This document shows, one piece after another, positions 18,104 to 28,273 of a stretch of DNA of 64,000 nt. The stretch is from an uncultured delta proteobacterium (GTDB lineage Bacteria; Desulfobacterota; Desulfobulbia; Desulfobulbales; Desulfocapsaceae). Under the pieces are notes generated by a model. That model worked only from the letters and a program-made list of their open reading frames with translations. It was not told the origin of the DNA and made no database searches. The stretch spans positions 1 through 64,000 of the forward strand of contig CAIQWD010000023.1 in the NCBI GenBank assembly GCA_903875445.1, in the 5' to 3' direction. Position 1 is the stretch's first letter; each line of letters opens with the position of its first letter. The position numbers were made by a program, and so were the translations under genes.

Positions 18104-19327
18104 TCATTCAAGAACTATTCCGTTTTTGGCTTGGCAATGCAGGGTCTTGATTTTTTCCAAGAGATTCCGGGTTTGATAGGTTTTCGCAATCACCGATTTG
18201 TTCTGGATATGCCGTCCCATATTTTTACAGTAGCATTCAAGCCCATCAAGAACGATAGGGGTTCCACCGTTTTTCATAAGAATGGACATCCCCTTGTCGC
18301 CATCACTTTCATCTCCGGACAGAATAATTCCGCAGGCCCTCTTCTTGTAAAGGGTACTGACGGAAGCGAGAAGAATATCTAGAGGTCCGCAGTTTAAGGC
18401 TGCTTTCTGCAACCTTTGCAAAGTCAACTGGGCGCTATAGGGTTTCAAGTGCATATAATCATGCCCCGAAGCTATATAGCAGTTGCCGGCCTCAATGTTT
18501 ATTCCTTCTCTTGCCCGAATAACCTTCATTGCCGAAATGGCATCAAGATATTCTGTGAAACGATTCAAATGTTCGGTTTCCCGGTGAATAACTGCAATCA
18601 AAGCACCGCCCATTTCCGGGTCAAGGTGGGGAATTATTTCCAGCAAGTTGAAAAAACTCCCCTCCCCACCACCAATTACCGAGATGAAATTATTTCTGCG
18701 GAACTGGGAAGCCGCTGCGCCCCCAATCTCGATGCTGTCACCACACTGAGAGCAGGTTATGTTGGGCAAAGCTTGTGATTTCCGATAGGTGACAACTTCG
18801 CGTCCACCGCAGTCTTCGCAGAACACTACGCGGCGCACTTCTTCACTCACATTGGGTGGCAATGGCGAGGAGGTGAAGAATGGCTCACGGGCCTTGAGCT
18901 TAAGATCAGTCGCCTTTCGCACCTTGTCGATGAGTATTATTTTCTGGTTTTGTAAGTTGTTCTTCTGAAAGATGAAATCCTTGCAAATGAAATCGACGGC
19001 GCCGTTTTTTATGGTATCAAAGGATCGGGCAGTACCTTCTTCGGTAAGGCTTGAGAACATAATGGTCGGAGTCGGACGGTGGATCATCAGATGCTGCAAG
19101 GCAGTCATCCCGTCCATGAGAGGCATTTCAAGATCAAGGAGAATTACCGACGGATTGGTTTTCAAAACCATATCGAGGGCTTCAATACCGTTTTGTGCCT
19201 CCCCAACGATGATAATATCCTGACAATCTTCTAAGATATCTCGAAGGAACCGCCGAAAAACCAGCGAATCATCGACTATCAGAAGTGATATTTTCGCAGG
19301 AGCAGAAGTATTTTGTGCATGATCCAT
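18104..19327 (-). CDS. CheB-like response regulator with zinc ribbon and degenerate esterase domain
   Basis: The 407-residue protein begins with a receiver domain (residues 12-130) with acidic pair DD19-20 and phosphoacceptor D65 (LLDLEMP). A four-cysteine zinc ribbon (C170, C173, C192, C195) replaces the usual CheB linker. Residues 213-400 align with the CheB methylesterase domain. H248 and D342 match two of the catalytic triad (LSGDESDG for LTGMGNDG), but the serine of the G-A-S-T-G-G motif is glycine (IGGGEGS, 218-224). Demethylase activity is therefore doubtful. No chemotaxis gene is nearby. It lies 27 bases downstream of nadD. Confidence 0.8.
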   Translation of the reverse strand: MDHAQNTSAPAKISLLIVDDSLVFRRFLRDILEDCQDIIIVGEAQNGIEALDMVLKTNPSVILLDLEMPLMDGMTALQHLMIHRPTPTIMFSSLTEEGTARSFDTIKNGAVDFICKDFIFQKNNLQNQKIILIDKVRKATDLKLKAREPFFTSSPLPPNVSEEVRRVVFCEDCGGREVVTYRKSQALPNITCSQCGDSIEIGGAAASQFRRNNFISVIGGGEGSFFNLLEIIPHLDPEMGGALIAVIHRETEHLNRFTEYLDAISAMKVIRAREGINIEAGNCYIASGHDYMHLKPYSAQLTLQRLQKAALNCGPLDILLASVSTLYKKRACGIILSGDESDGDKGMSILMKNGGTPIVLDGLECYCKNMGRHIQNKSVIAKTYQTRNLLEKIKTLHCQAKNGIVLE

Positions 19328-19354
19328 AAATAGCCTACCCCTTCGCCGCTCTTA

Positions 19355-20035
19355 TCAATCCATACAAATACAACTCTCTGTTTTGACTTTATTTGGTTGA
19401 TAAAGAGCATGTTTTTTTATGTATTCAATCACTCCAACCGGAATCTCTTCTTGCGAGATTATCCCTTTACCTACCTTTGCTCTGATATCTGTAGAGCTGT
19501 AATCGCCTGGATAGGTTTGGAGGAGAATAATCTCTCTGCAACCGTCTTTTCCCTGCCAGGAACTGCCATGTTCGACATAGTGCAATTTTCCCAGGAATTC
19601 GCTGAATCGCTCGACATTATAGTCTTTGCGCTTAGCAACGATGAGGGTCACCCGGCGTAGTATTTCTTCATATGATCTCCAGGATAAAAGGTCCAGAAAA
19701 GCATCGCCACCTATTATAAAGAATAAATCCACTTCAGGAGGAAAGGTCTGGCCAATCGCTCGTAAGGTATCGATGGTATACGAAGGGGGCGGCAGTTTTC
19801 CCTCGATTGTCGTGCAAGAAAATCGCTTATTATTCCCGCCGGCTATTTGCAACATGGCAACCCGATGAGAGAAAGAGACTATTGATGCCCCGTCCTTATG
19901 AGGAGGATGACCGGAAGGAATAAAAATAATTTGATCCAGGCTGCACTCGGCCATAGCCGCATTGGCCAATTGCAGATGGCCGAAATGAACGGGGTTAAAC
20001 GTTCCCCCCAGCAGTCCTATTCTCCTTGTGGTCAC
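19355..20035 (-). CDS. nadD: nicotinate-nucleotide adenylyltransferase
   Basis: This 226-residue enzyme has the nucleotidyltransferase motifs GGTFNPVHFGHL (10-21) and SSTDIRAKV near the C-terminus, and GGDAFLDLLSW in between. It adenylates nicotinate mononucleotide in NAD synthesis. It overlaps proA by 4 bases (ATGA type) and ends the obgE-proB-proA-nadD string. The last residues (KTESCICMD) extend a little beyond the typical family end. Confidence 0.94.
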   Translation of the reverse strand: MTTRRIGLLGGTFNPVHFGHLQLANAAMAECSLDQIIFIPSGHPPHKDGASIVSFSHRVAMLQIAGGNNKRFSCTTIEGKLPPPSYTIDTLRAIGQTFPPEVDLFFIIGGDAFLDLLSWRSYEEILRRVTLIVAKRKDYNVERFSEFLGKLHYVEHGSSWQGKDGCREIILLQTYPGDYSSTDIRAKVGKGIISQEEIPVGVIEYIKKHALYQPNKVKTESCICMD

Positions 20036-21288
20036 TCTCTTACCTGCCCCTGACCATAGACAATAAATTTGCGAGTCGTCAGTTCCTCAAGTCCCATTGG
20101 GCCGTAGGCGTGCAATTTTGTCGTGCTGATCCCTATCTCGGCCCCCAGACCGAGCTGCCCGCCGTCATTAAATCGCGTGGAGGCGTTTATCATGACTGCC
20201 GAAGCGTCTATCTCGCCTAAGAATCTTTGCGCCGTGCTATAATTTTCAGTGACAATTGTCTCGGTATGTCGCGATCCGTATTTCTGAATATATGCTTTGG
20301 CCTCGTCGAAATCCTTGACCACCTTGACACAAAGGGTGAGATCGAGAAATTCCGTACCCCAATCACTTTCGCTGGCACTGCCGATTTGTGCGGATATAGC
20401 CGTGCTTTGTGGACAACCGCGTAATTCCACCCCTTTTTCGGCAAGCGCGGCAGCCAGGACCGGGAGATACGCGGCAGCAACATCCTGGTGGATAAGTAAT
20501 CCCTCCAGGGCGTTACATACCCCTGGCCTGTGGGTTTTTGAATTAATCACCAGAGGTACCGCCTTCTCAAGGTCCGCATCCCTATCGACGAAAATATGAC
20601 AAACGCCCTTATAGTGCTTGAGGACGGGAATACGTGAATTCTGGGCAACAAAACGGATCAGGCTCTCTCCTCCACGAGGGATTACCAAGTCGATGAGTTC
20701 ATCCTGGGTGAGGAGAATATCGATTGCCTGTCGATCGGTCACCGGGATGACTTGCACGGCATCCTCGTCGACACCTTGGGAAATGAGTGCTTTCTTCAGA
20801 ATCCCGGCGAGGGCAAGGTTGGAATGAATTGCCTCCGAGCCGCCGCGGAGGATAACCGCATTGCCGGTCTTCAGGCAGAGGGCAGCGGCATCGACGGTAA
20901 CATTAGGCCTAGATTCATAGATCATGGCGATGACTCCAAGAGGCACCCGCATCCTGCCGACCAGCATACCGTTTGGCCGTTTGACAAAATCTTCGATCTT
21001 GCCTATCGGATCCGGCAGTGCACAGAGTTCGTGGAGTGCAGTTACCATGGAGTTGATGACCGTATCCGTCAACCGCAGTCGATCGAGCATCGCCGCTGAC
21101 AACCCTTTTTCAGTCCCAAGCTGCAGATCTTTGTTGTTGGCGCTTTGCAGTGCCTCTTCCTCTTTAAGCAACAAATCGGCAACGCGTATAAGGACACGGT
21201 TTTTTGTAATCGTTGATAGAGACAATAAAGAGGATGACGCAACCTTGGCGCGCCGGGCTACATCGAGAATCGTTTGTTCAAGTGTCAT
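20032..21288 (-). CDS. proA: gamma-glutamyl phosphate reductase
   Basis: The 418-residue aldehyde-dehydrogenase-fold enzyme carries the ProA signature around GVCHIFVDRDAD, with KTHRPGVCNALEGLL supplying the catalytic cysteine. It reduces gamma-glutamyl phosphate to the semialdehyde in proline synthesis, taking the product of ProB encoded just upstream. The 39-base gap to proB and the overlap with nadD indicate one operon. Confidence 0.95.
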   Translation of the reverse strand: MTLEQTILDVARRAKVASSSLLSLSTITKNRVLIRVADLLLKEEEALQSANNKDLQLGTEKGLSAAMLDRLRLTDTVINSMVTALHELCALPDPIGKIEDFVKRPNGMLVGRMRVPLGVIAMIYESRPNVTVDAAALCLKTGNAVILRGGSEAIHSNLALAGILKKALISQGVDEDAVQVIPVTDRQAIDILLTQDELIDLVIPRGGESLIRFVAQNSRIPVLKHYKGVCHIFVDRDADLEKAVPLVINSKTHRPGVCNALEGLLIHQDVAAAYLPVLAAALAEKGVELRGCPQSTAISAQIGSASESDWGTEFLDLTLCVKVVKDFDEAKAYIQKYGSRHTETIVTENYSTAQRFLGEIDASAVMINASTRFNDGGQLGLGAEIGISTTKLHAYGPMGLEELTTRKFIVYGQGQVRE

Positions 21289-21327
21289 GGAGCAACCTTT
21301 ATCGTGAGAAATCTTCTGCAGGAGTGA

Positions 21328-23575
<2,248 letters not shown>

Positions 23576-23630
23576 AGTCCCGCATGAACCACTCTTGGAG
23601 TGATTCTTGGAAAGCTATACTTAAAACTGA

Positions 23631-23888
23631 TCAGGCTTGCAAATAGACACTGACTCGTTTCTTATCTTTCCCAAAATCTTCGTAGGTAACCACACCATCA
23701 ACCTTGGCGAAAAGCGTATAATCCCGTCCGCAACCAACGTTGGTTCCCGGATGAATCTTTGTGCCAAGTTGTCGAACCAGTATATTGCCGGCTTTCACTA
23801 CTTGGCCACCAAATCGTTTGACACCTCGCCTCTGCCCGCCACTATCACGACCGTTGCGTGAACTTCCACCTGCTTTCTTATGAGCCAT
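23631..23888 (-). CDS. rpmA: 50S ribosomal protein L27
   Basis: This 85-residue protein begins [16 protein letters not shown], the standard L27 N-terminus that reaches the peptidyl-transferase centre. There is no extra leader peptide of the Firmicutes type that needs cleavage. [19 protein letters not shown] completes the match. It follows rplU by about 70 bases and has a terminator behind it. Confidence 0.97.
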   Translation of the reverse strand: MAHKKAGGSSRNGRDSGGQRRGVKRFGGQVVKAGNILVRQLGTKIHPGTNVGCGRDYTLFAKVDGVVTYEDFGKDKKRVSVYLQA

Positions 23889-23961
23889 TTCCTACTCCTT
23901 CATTTCAACGGAAAAAACACCCGCTGCCTTTATAATATACCCTTAAAATAAAATGCACCTA

Positions 23962-24273
23962 TTATGCAGATATGGCTTCAATTTGCAAAGCGGTGTAAGA
24001 TTGTCTATGGCCTCTTCTCAGTCGATACCCTTGGCGACGTTTTTTCTTGAAAACGATTACCTTTTTGGCTCTGCCCTGTTCTGCAATCTTGGCGGTAACT
24101 TTGGCGTTTTCAAGAACCGGCTGACCAACCTTAACACTATCGCCGTCAACGACCATTAATACATCATTCAGGTCGATGCTCTCGCCGATATTGCCTTCGA
24201 GTTTCTCCACCCGAACCTGATCTCCACATGCAACTTGATACTGTTTCCCGCCGGTACGAACTATCGCATACAT
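23962..24273 (-). CDS. rplU: 50S ribosomal protein L21
   Basis: The 103-residue protein starts MYAIVRTGGKQYQV and ends with RRQGYRLRRGHRQSYT, both L21 signatures. It binds 23S rRNA. The ATG at 24273 has AGAGG at good spacing, so a 19-residue upstream extension was rejected. It is the first gene of the rplU-rpmA-obgE group and is preceded by a good promoter. Confidence 0.96.
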   Translation of the reverse strand: MYAIVRTGGKQYQVACGDQVRVEKLEGNIGESIDLNDVLMVVDGDSVKVGQPVLENAKVTAKIAEQGRAKKVIVFKKKRRQGYRLRRGHRQSYTALQIEAISA

Positions 24274-24344
24274 ATAATGAACCTCTTTTGAGTAAATCTT
24301 CTCTATTGTTAGCCTGTGACTGTGAATCATTGCAAGAACTCGGC

Positions 24345-24373
24345 ATTAAACCCATTTGTGCTGATTTTGTCAA
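24345..24373 (-). promoter_or_regulatory. sigma70-type promoter of rplU-rpmA
   Basis: On the minus strand a consensus TTGACA (24368-24373) and TTTAAT (24345-24350) are separated by exactly 17 bases, about 75 bases upstream of the rplU start. This is one of the best promoter matches in the window. Confidence 0.75.
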
Positions 24374-24462
24374 CACATTTCCTCCCGGCAAATTCACAAT
24401 CAAACAGCCTGGAGAATGAGTTCGTAACAATGGAGATCGGCAAAGCACGAGATCACCTGCCC

Positions 24463-24495
24463 GAGAGTATCCACACGTACATTGTGGATACTCTC
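24463..24495. repeat. perfect inverted repeat near the AP2-domain gene
   Basis: GAGAGTATCCAC (24463-24474) and GTGGATACTCTC (24484-24495) are exact reverse complements with a 9-base loop. No T run follows on either strand, so it is a poor intrinsic terminator. It lies 27 bases beyond the stop of the AP2-domain gene and upstream of the rplU promoter. It may be a protein-binding site or an mRNA-stabilising hairpin. Confidence 0.65.
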
Positions 24496-24521
24496 AGGAA
24501 TAAGGTCATGGCAAGAAAGAA

Positions 24522-24968
24522 TTAGCCGGCAAATTCCAGTCTGGCCTTTTCTTTTTCCGAACGAATAACACAGGCGCGAGTAAATGCAGCCTTTTTCCCA
24601 TGTTTAGCGATGGAAACCGATGTCTTACCCTGTTTGCCCTGATGGGTGACCCAACTCACTTCGTATCTATTGAGCTTGTCGTTAAGACGAACCCCAACAA
24701 CACCGGTACTGGAATTGCTTACAGTAACCATATGTTTATTGGTGCGGATCTTACCAAGTTTTTTCTCAGTTTTGTCGCGCCAGGAAATTGCCGACAACAA
24801 ACTGGAATACCGTCCGCCACATTTTCTGTCGGAGAAAAATTTGGAATGTGTTCTGCCGAGAAATCTGACTCTGACATACCACCCATGGGTCCTCTTTGAC
24901 TCCTGATCGATCCTTGCTATATCTTTATGTTTTTCAAGGAGCAATTTTTGCTTTTTGTCGTCTTCCAT
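24522..24968 (-). CDS. AP2-domain protein with two AP2-like units
   Basis: The 148-residue basic protein has a C-terminal AP2-like unit (about 88-140: TGVVGVRLNDKLNRYEVSW, then KHGKKAAF..A) typical of bacterial AP2 proteins. Residues 27-65 (GWYVRVRFLGRTHSKFFSD and a following LSAISWRD) look like a second, diverged unit. AP2 units bind DNA. In bacteria they often occur beside HNH nucleases in mobile elements, but no nuclease motif is present here. It is probably a small DNA-binding protein. A TGAGGT ribosome-binding site precedes the ATG. It is not clearly part of an operon. Confidence 0.65.
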   Translation of the reverse strand: MEDDKKQKLLLEKHKDIARIDQESKRTHGWYVRVRFLGRTHSKFFSDRKCGGRYSSLLSAISWRDKTEKKLGKIRTNKHMVTVSNSSTGVVGVRLNDKLNRYEVSWVTHQGKQGKTSVSIAKHGKKAAFTRACVIRSEKEKARLEFAG

Positions 24969-25251
24969 AAACGTACCTCAAAATGATTTTTTTACTATTG
25001 CTCACCAAGGCGTGAACACCCTAATGCCAAAGATGCCTCTTTACAAATGTACATTTCAAAAAATCGTGGTATCGTGTTCAGGCAAATGCACAAAACCTGA
25101 CAATGTCCTCCAGCACAGCTACTTAGTTGGTCAGGAGCACAATGTCAACTGTTTTTTTAGTCAGGAGTGAAATAAATATGCTGGATTTTCAGTAGCCCTG
25201 GCATTTTCTCTTAAAATTTTAGCCAATTATTCATCCTAACATCAATATTTT

Positions 25252-25635
25252 ATGATCGACAACAATATGCAACTGCAACACCTCTTGGATACCATAGACA
25301 CCCTTCGGGGCGAACAGGGATGTCCATGGGATAGAAAACAAACAAGCACCAGTCTGAAAAAATATCTTCAAGCGGAGTGTGATGAACTTCTAGCCGCAAT
25401 CAATAATGATGATCACGATAACATTTGCGAAGAACTTGGGGATGTCCTCTATGTCCTCATCATGATCGCCAAGATCAATAACGATCTGGGAATGTTCTCT
25501 CTTAAAGACGTCCTTGAATCGATCAATGCGAAACTCATTCGTCGCCATCCCCATGTATTCGCCGGTCAAACATACGAAAACGAAGAACAACTCACCGCCC
25601 AATGGCAGGCAATCAAGGCCAAGGAGAAGAAATAA
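25252..25635 (+). CDS. mazG: MazG-type nucleotide pyrophosphohydrolase
   Basis: This 127-residue protein is a single MazG domain, half the length of the two-domain E. coli enzyme. The metal-binding acidic residues are visible (CPWDRKQT, AECDELLAAI, EELGDVLYVL, then KLIRRHPHVF). It should hydrolyse NTPs to NMP and pyrophosphate, cleaning the nucleotide pool. There is no obvious ribosome-binding site before the ATG; an in-frame ATG at 25267 is an alternative. The rpsF promoter overlaps the end of the gene region. Confidence 0.9.
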   Translation: MIDNNMQLQHLLDTIDTLRGEQGCPWDRKQTSTSLKKYLQAECDELLAAINNDDHDNICEELGDVLYVLIMIAKINNDLGMFSLKDVLESINAKLIRRHPHVFAGQTYENEEQLTAQWQAIKAKEKK

Positions 25636-25643
25636 AATAGTAT

Positions 25644-25672
25644 TTGACACTACAAGGTCTCCTTTGTAATAT
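25644..25672 (+). promoter_or_regulatory. sigma70-type promoter of the rpsF operon
   Basis: TTGACA (25644-25649) and TAATAT (25667-25672) have a 17-base spacer, close to the ideal promoter. It begins 8 bases after the mazG stop and leaves a leader of about 150 bases before rpsF. Confidence 0.85.
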
Positions 25673-25829
25673 ATTCAGTTTTTATTCTCTAGCAAACCGA
25701 AACAACTCTTCGGCTGCTAATTGTTGTTTTTTTACCTTCTCGCTCTCTGCCAAGCAGCAAAGTGTGGGGGCCGAAACATGCGAAGGCATTGCTCTTCGTA
25801 AAAAAAGTGAGTCCATGAGGAGGAACCAC

Positions 25830-26255
25830 ATGCGTAGGTATGAAACGATCTTTATTCTTCGTCCCAGTGTTGGAGAAGAAGAGATCAGCAGGATCATTGG
25901 AAGTACCACACAGATCATTCTCGGTGAGAAGGGCTGTATCATCGAATTGAACAGATGGGGTATGAAAAAACTGGCTTATCTTATTAAAAAAGAAAGCTTG
26001 GGTTATTATGTTTTTTGCGACTTTGCCGGAACTCCCGATGCTGTTGCGGAAATCGAACGAAAGTTCAGAATTGATGACTTGGTATTGAAATACATGACCA
26101 TTAAAACCGCTGGATCGATAAACGAAGAACAGATCCAGTCGGCGATTGCTGCAGTAGCGGAAAAAGCGACTGCTGTGGTAGATGGAGATACCGAAGACAC
26201 TGAACCTGAGCATTTAGTCGAAGAGGAACAAGAAGAGGAAACTGACGAGGAATAG
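25830..26255 (+). CDS. rpsF: 30S ribosomal protein S6
   Basis: The 141-residue protein starts MRRYETIFILRPS and has the ferredoxin-like S6 fold to about residue 95. A strongly acidic tail follows (EDTEPEHLVEEEQ then EEETDEE), longer than in E. coli, where S6 tails are extended by added glutamates. It binds S18 in the 30S platform. The ATG at 25830 follows AGGAGG by six bases, which rules out the longer open frame. rpsR follows. Confidence 0.95.
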   Translation: MRRYETIFILRPSVGEEEISRIIGSTTQIILGEKGCIIELNRWGMKKLAYLIKKESLGYYVFCDFAGTPDAVAEIERKFRIDDLVLKYMTIKTAGSINEEQIQSAIAAVAEKATAVVDGDTEDTEPEHLVEEEQEEETDEE

Positions 26256-26300
26256 CGTCAAGCGATTCTCAAGATATTTTTTTGACCAGGGAGACACATC

Positions 26301-26546
26301 ATGGCACAAAGACCACAAAAAAAGCTTTTTACTCGAAAGAAAACCTGCAGGTTTTGCGGCGACAAGGAGCTTGCTATTGACTATAAGGACGTTAAAACAT
26401 TAAGAAATTTTGTATCCGAAAGGGGTAAAATAATCCCCCGAAGGATCATTGGCACCTGCGCTACCCATCAACGTCAGTTGTGTGAAGCGATTAAGCAGGC
26501 AAGACAAATCGCCTTTTTACCATATTCAGGATCTGCTCAGGGTTAA
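26301..26546 (+). CDS. rpsR: 30S ribosomal protein S18
   Basis: This 81-residue S18 has the core [33 protein letters not shown]. The N-terminal CRFCG pair, with the later Cys, suggests the zinc-binding (C+) form of S18. It pairs with S6 on the small subunit. It is the second gene of the rpsF operon. Confidence 0.96.
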   Translation: MAQRPQKKLFTRKKTCRFCGDKELAIDYKDVKTLRNFVSERGKIIPRRIIGTCATHQRQLCEAIKQARQIAFLPYSGSAQG

Positions 26547-26573
26547 CGACAGAGAAGGGAAAGAGGGTCGAAC

Positions 26574-27545
26574 GTGGTGAGCCAGGGTTATCAGCAACCC
26601 GAAATCAGGAGTATTTTAATTATTATCCTGCTGGTTTCGTTGGCCCTGGTGCTCCCCGGAGTACAATGGTCTCTGTTCGGTTGGACGTACATACTTCTGC
26701 CTTTGTTTGCATTTTTTCTGTTTGGCAGGTTCGGTGGCAGCACCGGAAAAAAATTGTTGCTGACAGCCGCTGCAATTTCACTTGTAGCCAATCTGTTACT
26801 GGGAAGTTTTGATCTTTTTCTCTTCTCCAGTGCCATGCTTCTTCCGGGGTTTGTGCTTCATCGTTCAGCGGATCGAGGCGAATTGCCTTCCTTGAGCGGG
26901 CTCAAAGGGTGTCTGGCGCTTACCGGGGGCTGGCTGATTGCACTCGCTATTACCGCAGCCGGTTCTGAGGTATCGGTATACAGCCAAATGCTGCTTACCT
27001 TGGATCAGGCCTTAACGGAAGCATTGGCACAATATCGGCAGAGTGACGGTATTTCTGCTGAAGCACTTGTCGTCATTGATGCGACAATCACTCAGATGAA
27101 GGTGGTTATCCCGGCGATAATGCCTGGCATTCTCGGCAGCATTGTCCTTTTTATCACCTGGATGACAATGGTTCTTGGCAATATTTTGCTTGCAAGAACG
27201 AGCGGTTTTACGGCATGGCCAAATTTTCGTAGGTGGTCATTACCGGAGAAGCTCATCTGGGCAGTCATTGCCATGGGCACTTTAATTCTGATTCCCGTTG
27301 AACCATTGCCGAGAATCGGGATTAACTGTATTTTGTTATTGATGATAATTTACTGTTTTCAAGGTTTGTCGATAACAGTCTTTTTCATGAACAAATGGAA
27401 AGTCCCCCTCCTGCTTCGATCATTTTTTTATGTTATGATCATTTTTCAGTCTTTGGGGACCTTGGTTCTGTTGTTTTTCGGGATTGCCGATATCTGGCTG
27501 GATTTTCGCAAACTGAAAACTGACGCGGCAACCGGAAACTCATAA
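26574..27545 (+). CDS. DUF2232 (YybS-like) membrane protein
   Basis: The 323-residue protein is almost wholly hydrophobic, with about eight membrane segments. It matches the DUF2232/YybS family, which is typically encoded between rpsR and rplI in this way. The function is unknown; the fixed position suggests a link with ribosomal-protein expression, or only inherited gene order. The start is one of two adjacent GTG codons (26574 or 26577) behind an AGAGGG sequence. Confidence 0.8.
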   Translation: MVSQGYQQPEIRSILIIILLVSLALVLPGVQWSLFGWTYILLPLFAFFLFGRFGGSTGKKLLLTAAAISLVANLLLGSFDLFLFSSAMLLPGFVLHRSADRGELPSLSGLKGCLALTGGWLIALAITAAGSEVSVYSQMLLTLDQALTEALAQYRQSDGISAEALVVIDATITQMKVVIPAIMPGILGSIVLFITWMTMVLGNILLARTSGFTAWPNFRRWSLPEKLIWAVIAMGTLILIPVEPLPRIGINCILLLMIIYCFQGLSITVFFMNKWKVPLLLRSFFYVMIIFQSLGTLVLLFFGIADIWLDFRKLKTDAATGNS

Positions 27546-27630
27546 ATCGTTGTTTGCTAAGCTGTTGAAAATGCTTCTGTTGCGCGTTTCACGGTTTATA
27601 AGAAATAGAGGAAAAGGAGTTTAAAAAAAA

Positions 27631-28083
27631 ATGGAACTCATCTTAAAAGAAACAATCAGTTCTCTTGGCCAGGAAGGCGAGGTAGTGAAAGTAAAACCGG
27701 GGTATGGTCGAAATTACCTTTTGCCTCAGGGCAAAGCGGTCATGGCAACCTCCAATAACTTGGCTGCTCTGGAAAAAAACAGAGCGATTATTGCGGCACG
27801 CCTTGCTAAAGAACTGAAAATTGCTGAGGAAATTGCCAAAAAGATTTCCGGTCTTGCAATAGTTATTGAGCAACTGGCAGGTGATGACGAGCGTCTTTTC
27901 GGCTCCGTCACCAGTGCCGACATCTGTGCCAAACTCGCGACTTTTGGTGTGCAGATCGACAAAAAGCAGATCATTCTGGCAGAACCGATAAAAACCCTCG
28001 GAATGGCGAAGGTTCAAGTCAAGGTTGGCTACAATGTTACTGCAGAGATCAATATTAGTGTGGTGCCGATGAAGGCTCAGTAG
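27631..28083 (+). CDS. rplI: 50S ribosomal protein L9
   Basis: The 150-residue protein has the L9 N-terminal signature (VKVKPGYGRNYLLPQGKA), a long connecting helix and the C-terminal domain (ERLFGSVTSADI). It binds 23S rRNA at the L1 stalk base. An AAAAGGAG ribosome-binding site precedes the ATG. It is the last ribosomal gene of the operon. Confidence 0.96.
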   Translation: MELILKETISSLGQEGEVVKVKPGYGRNYLLPQGKAVMATSNNLAALEKNRAIIAARLAKELKIAEEIAKKISGLAIVIEQLAGDDERLFGSVTSADICAKLATFGVQIDKKQIILAEPIKTLGMAKVQVKVGYNVTAEINISVVPMKAQ

Positions 28084-28168
28084 GACAAACCATCCTCGGG
28101 TTATCATGAACACCGAGGATATTGTTGTATCCTTCCCCAAGATCCATTGGCACACTCAGTATCCCATT

Positions 28169-28209
28169 AACACACCTTGAGGCTTTTGACCTTAACGGTG
28201 TGTTTTTGT
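28169..28209 (+). terminator. terminator after rplI
   Basis: AACACACC (28169-28176) pairs with GGTGTGTT (28197-28204), an inner TTGAGG/CCTTAA stem extends it, and the T-rich TTTTGTTT follows. A second, weaker stem (ATCCTCGG with CCGAGGAT, 28092-28120) lies between it and the rplI stop. Confidence 0.75.
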
Positions 28210-28273
28210 TTAAGGACTTGTTTCTTGCACCGCTTGGAAAAGATCACCAGCCTTGCTAAATTTTCGTCTCATA

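Noticed and set aside
24969-25251. AT-rich gap with short repeats of GTCAGGAG as a possible regulatory array.
   Set aside because: Only two copies, not regular; no clear feature supported.
28092-28120. A short stem (ATCCTCGG/CCGAGGAT) after rplI as a separate terminator.
   Set aside because: It lacks a T run; a better terminator lies 50 bases further on.
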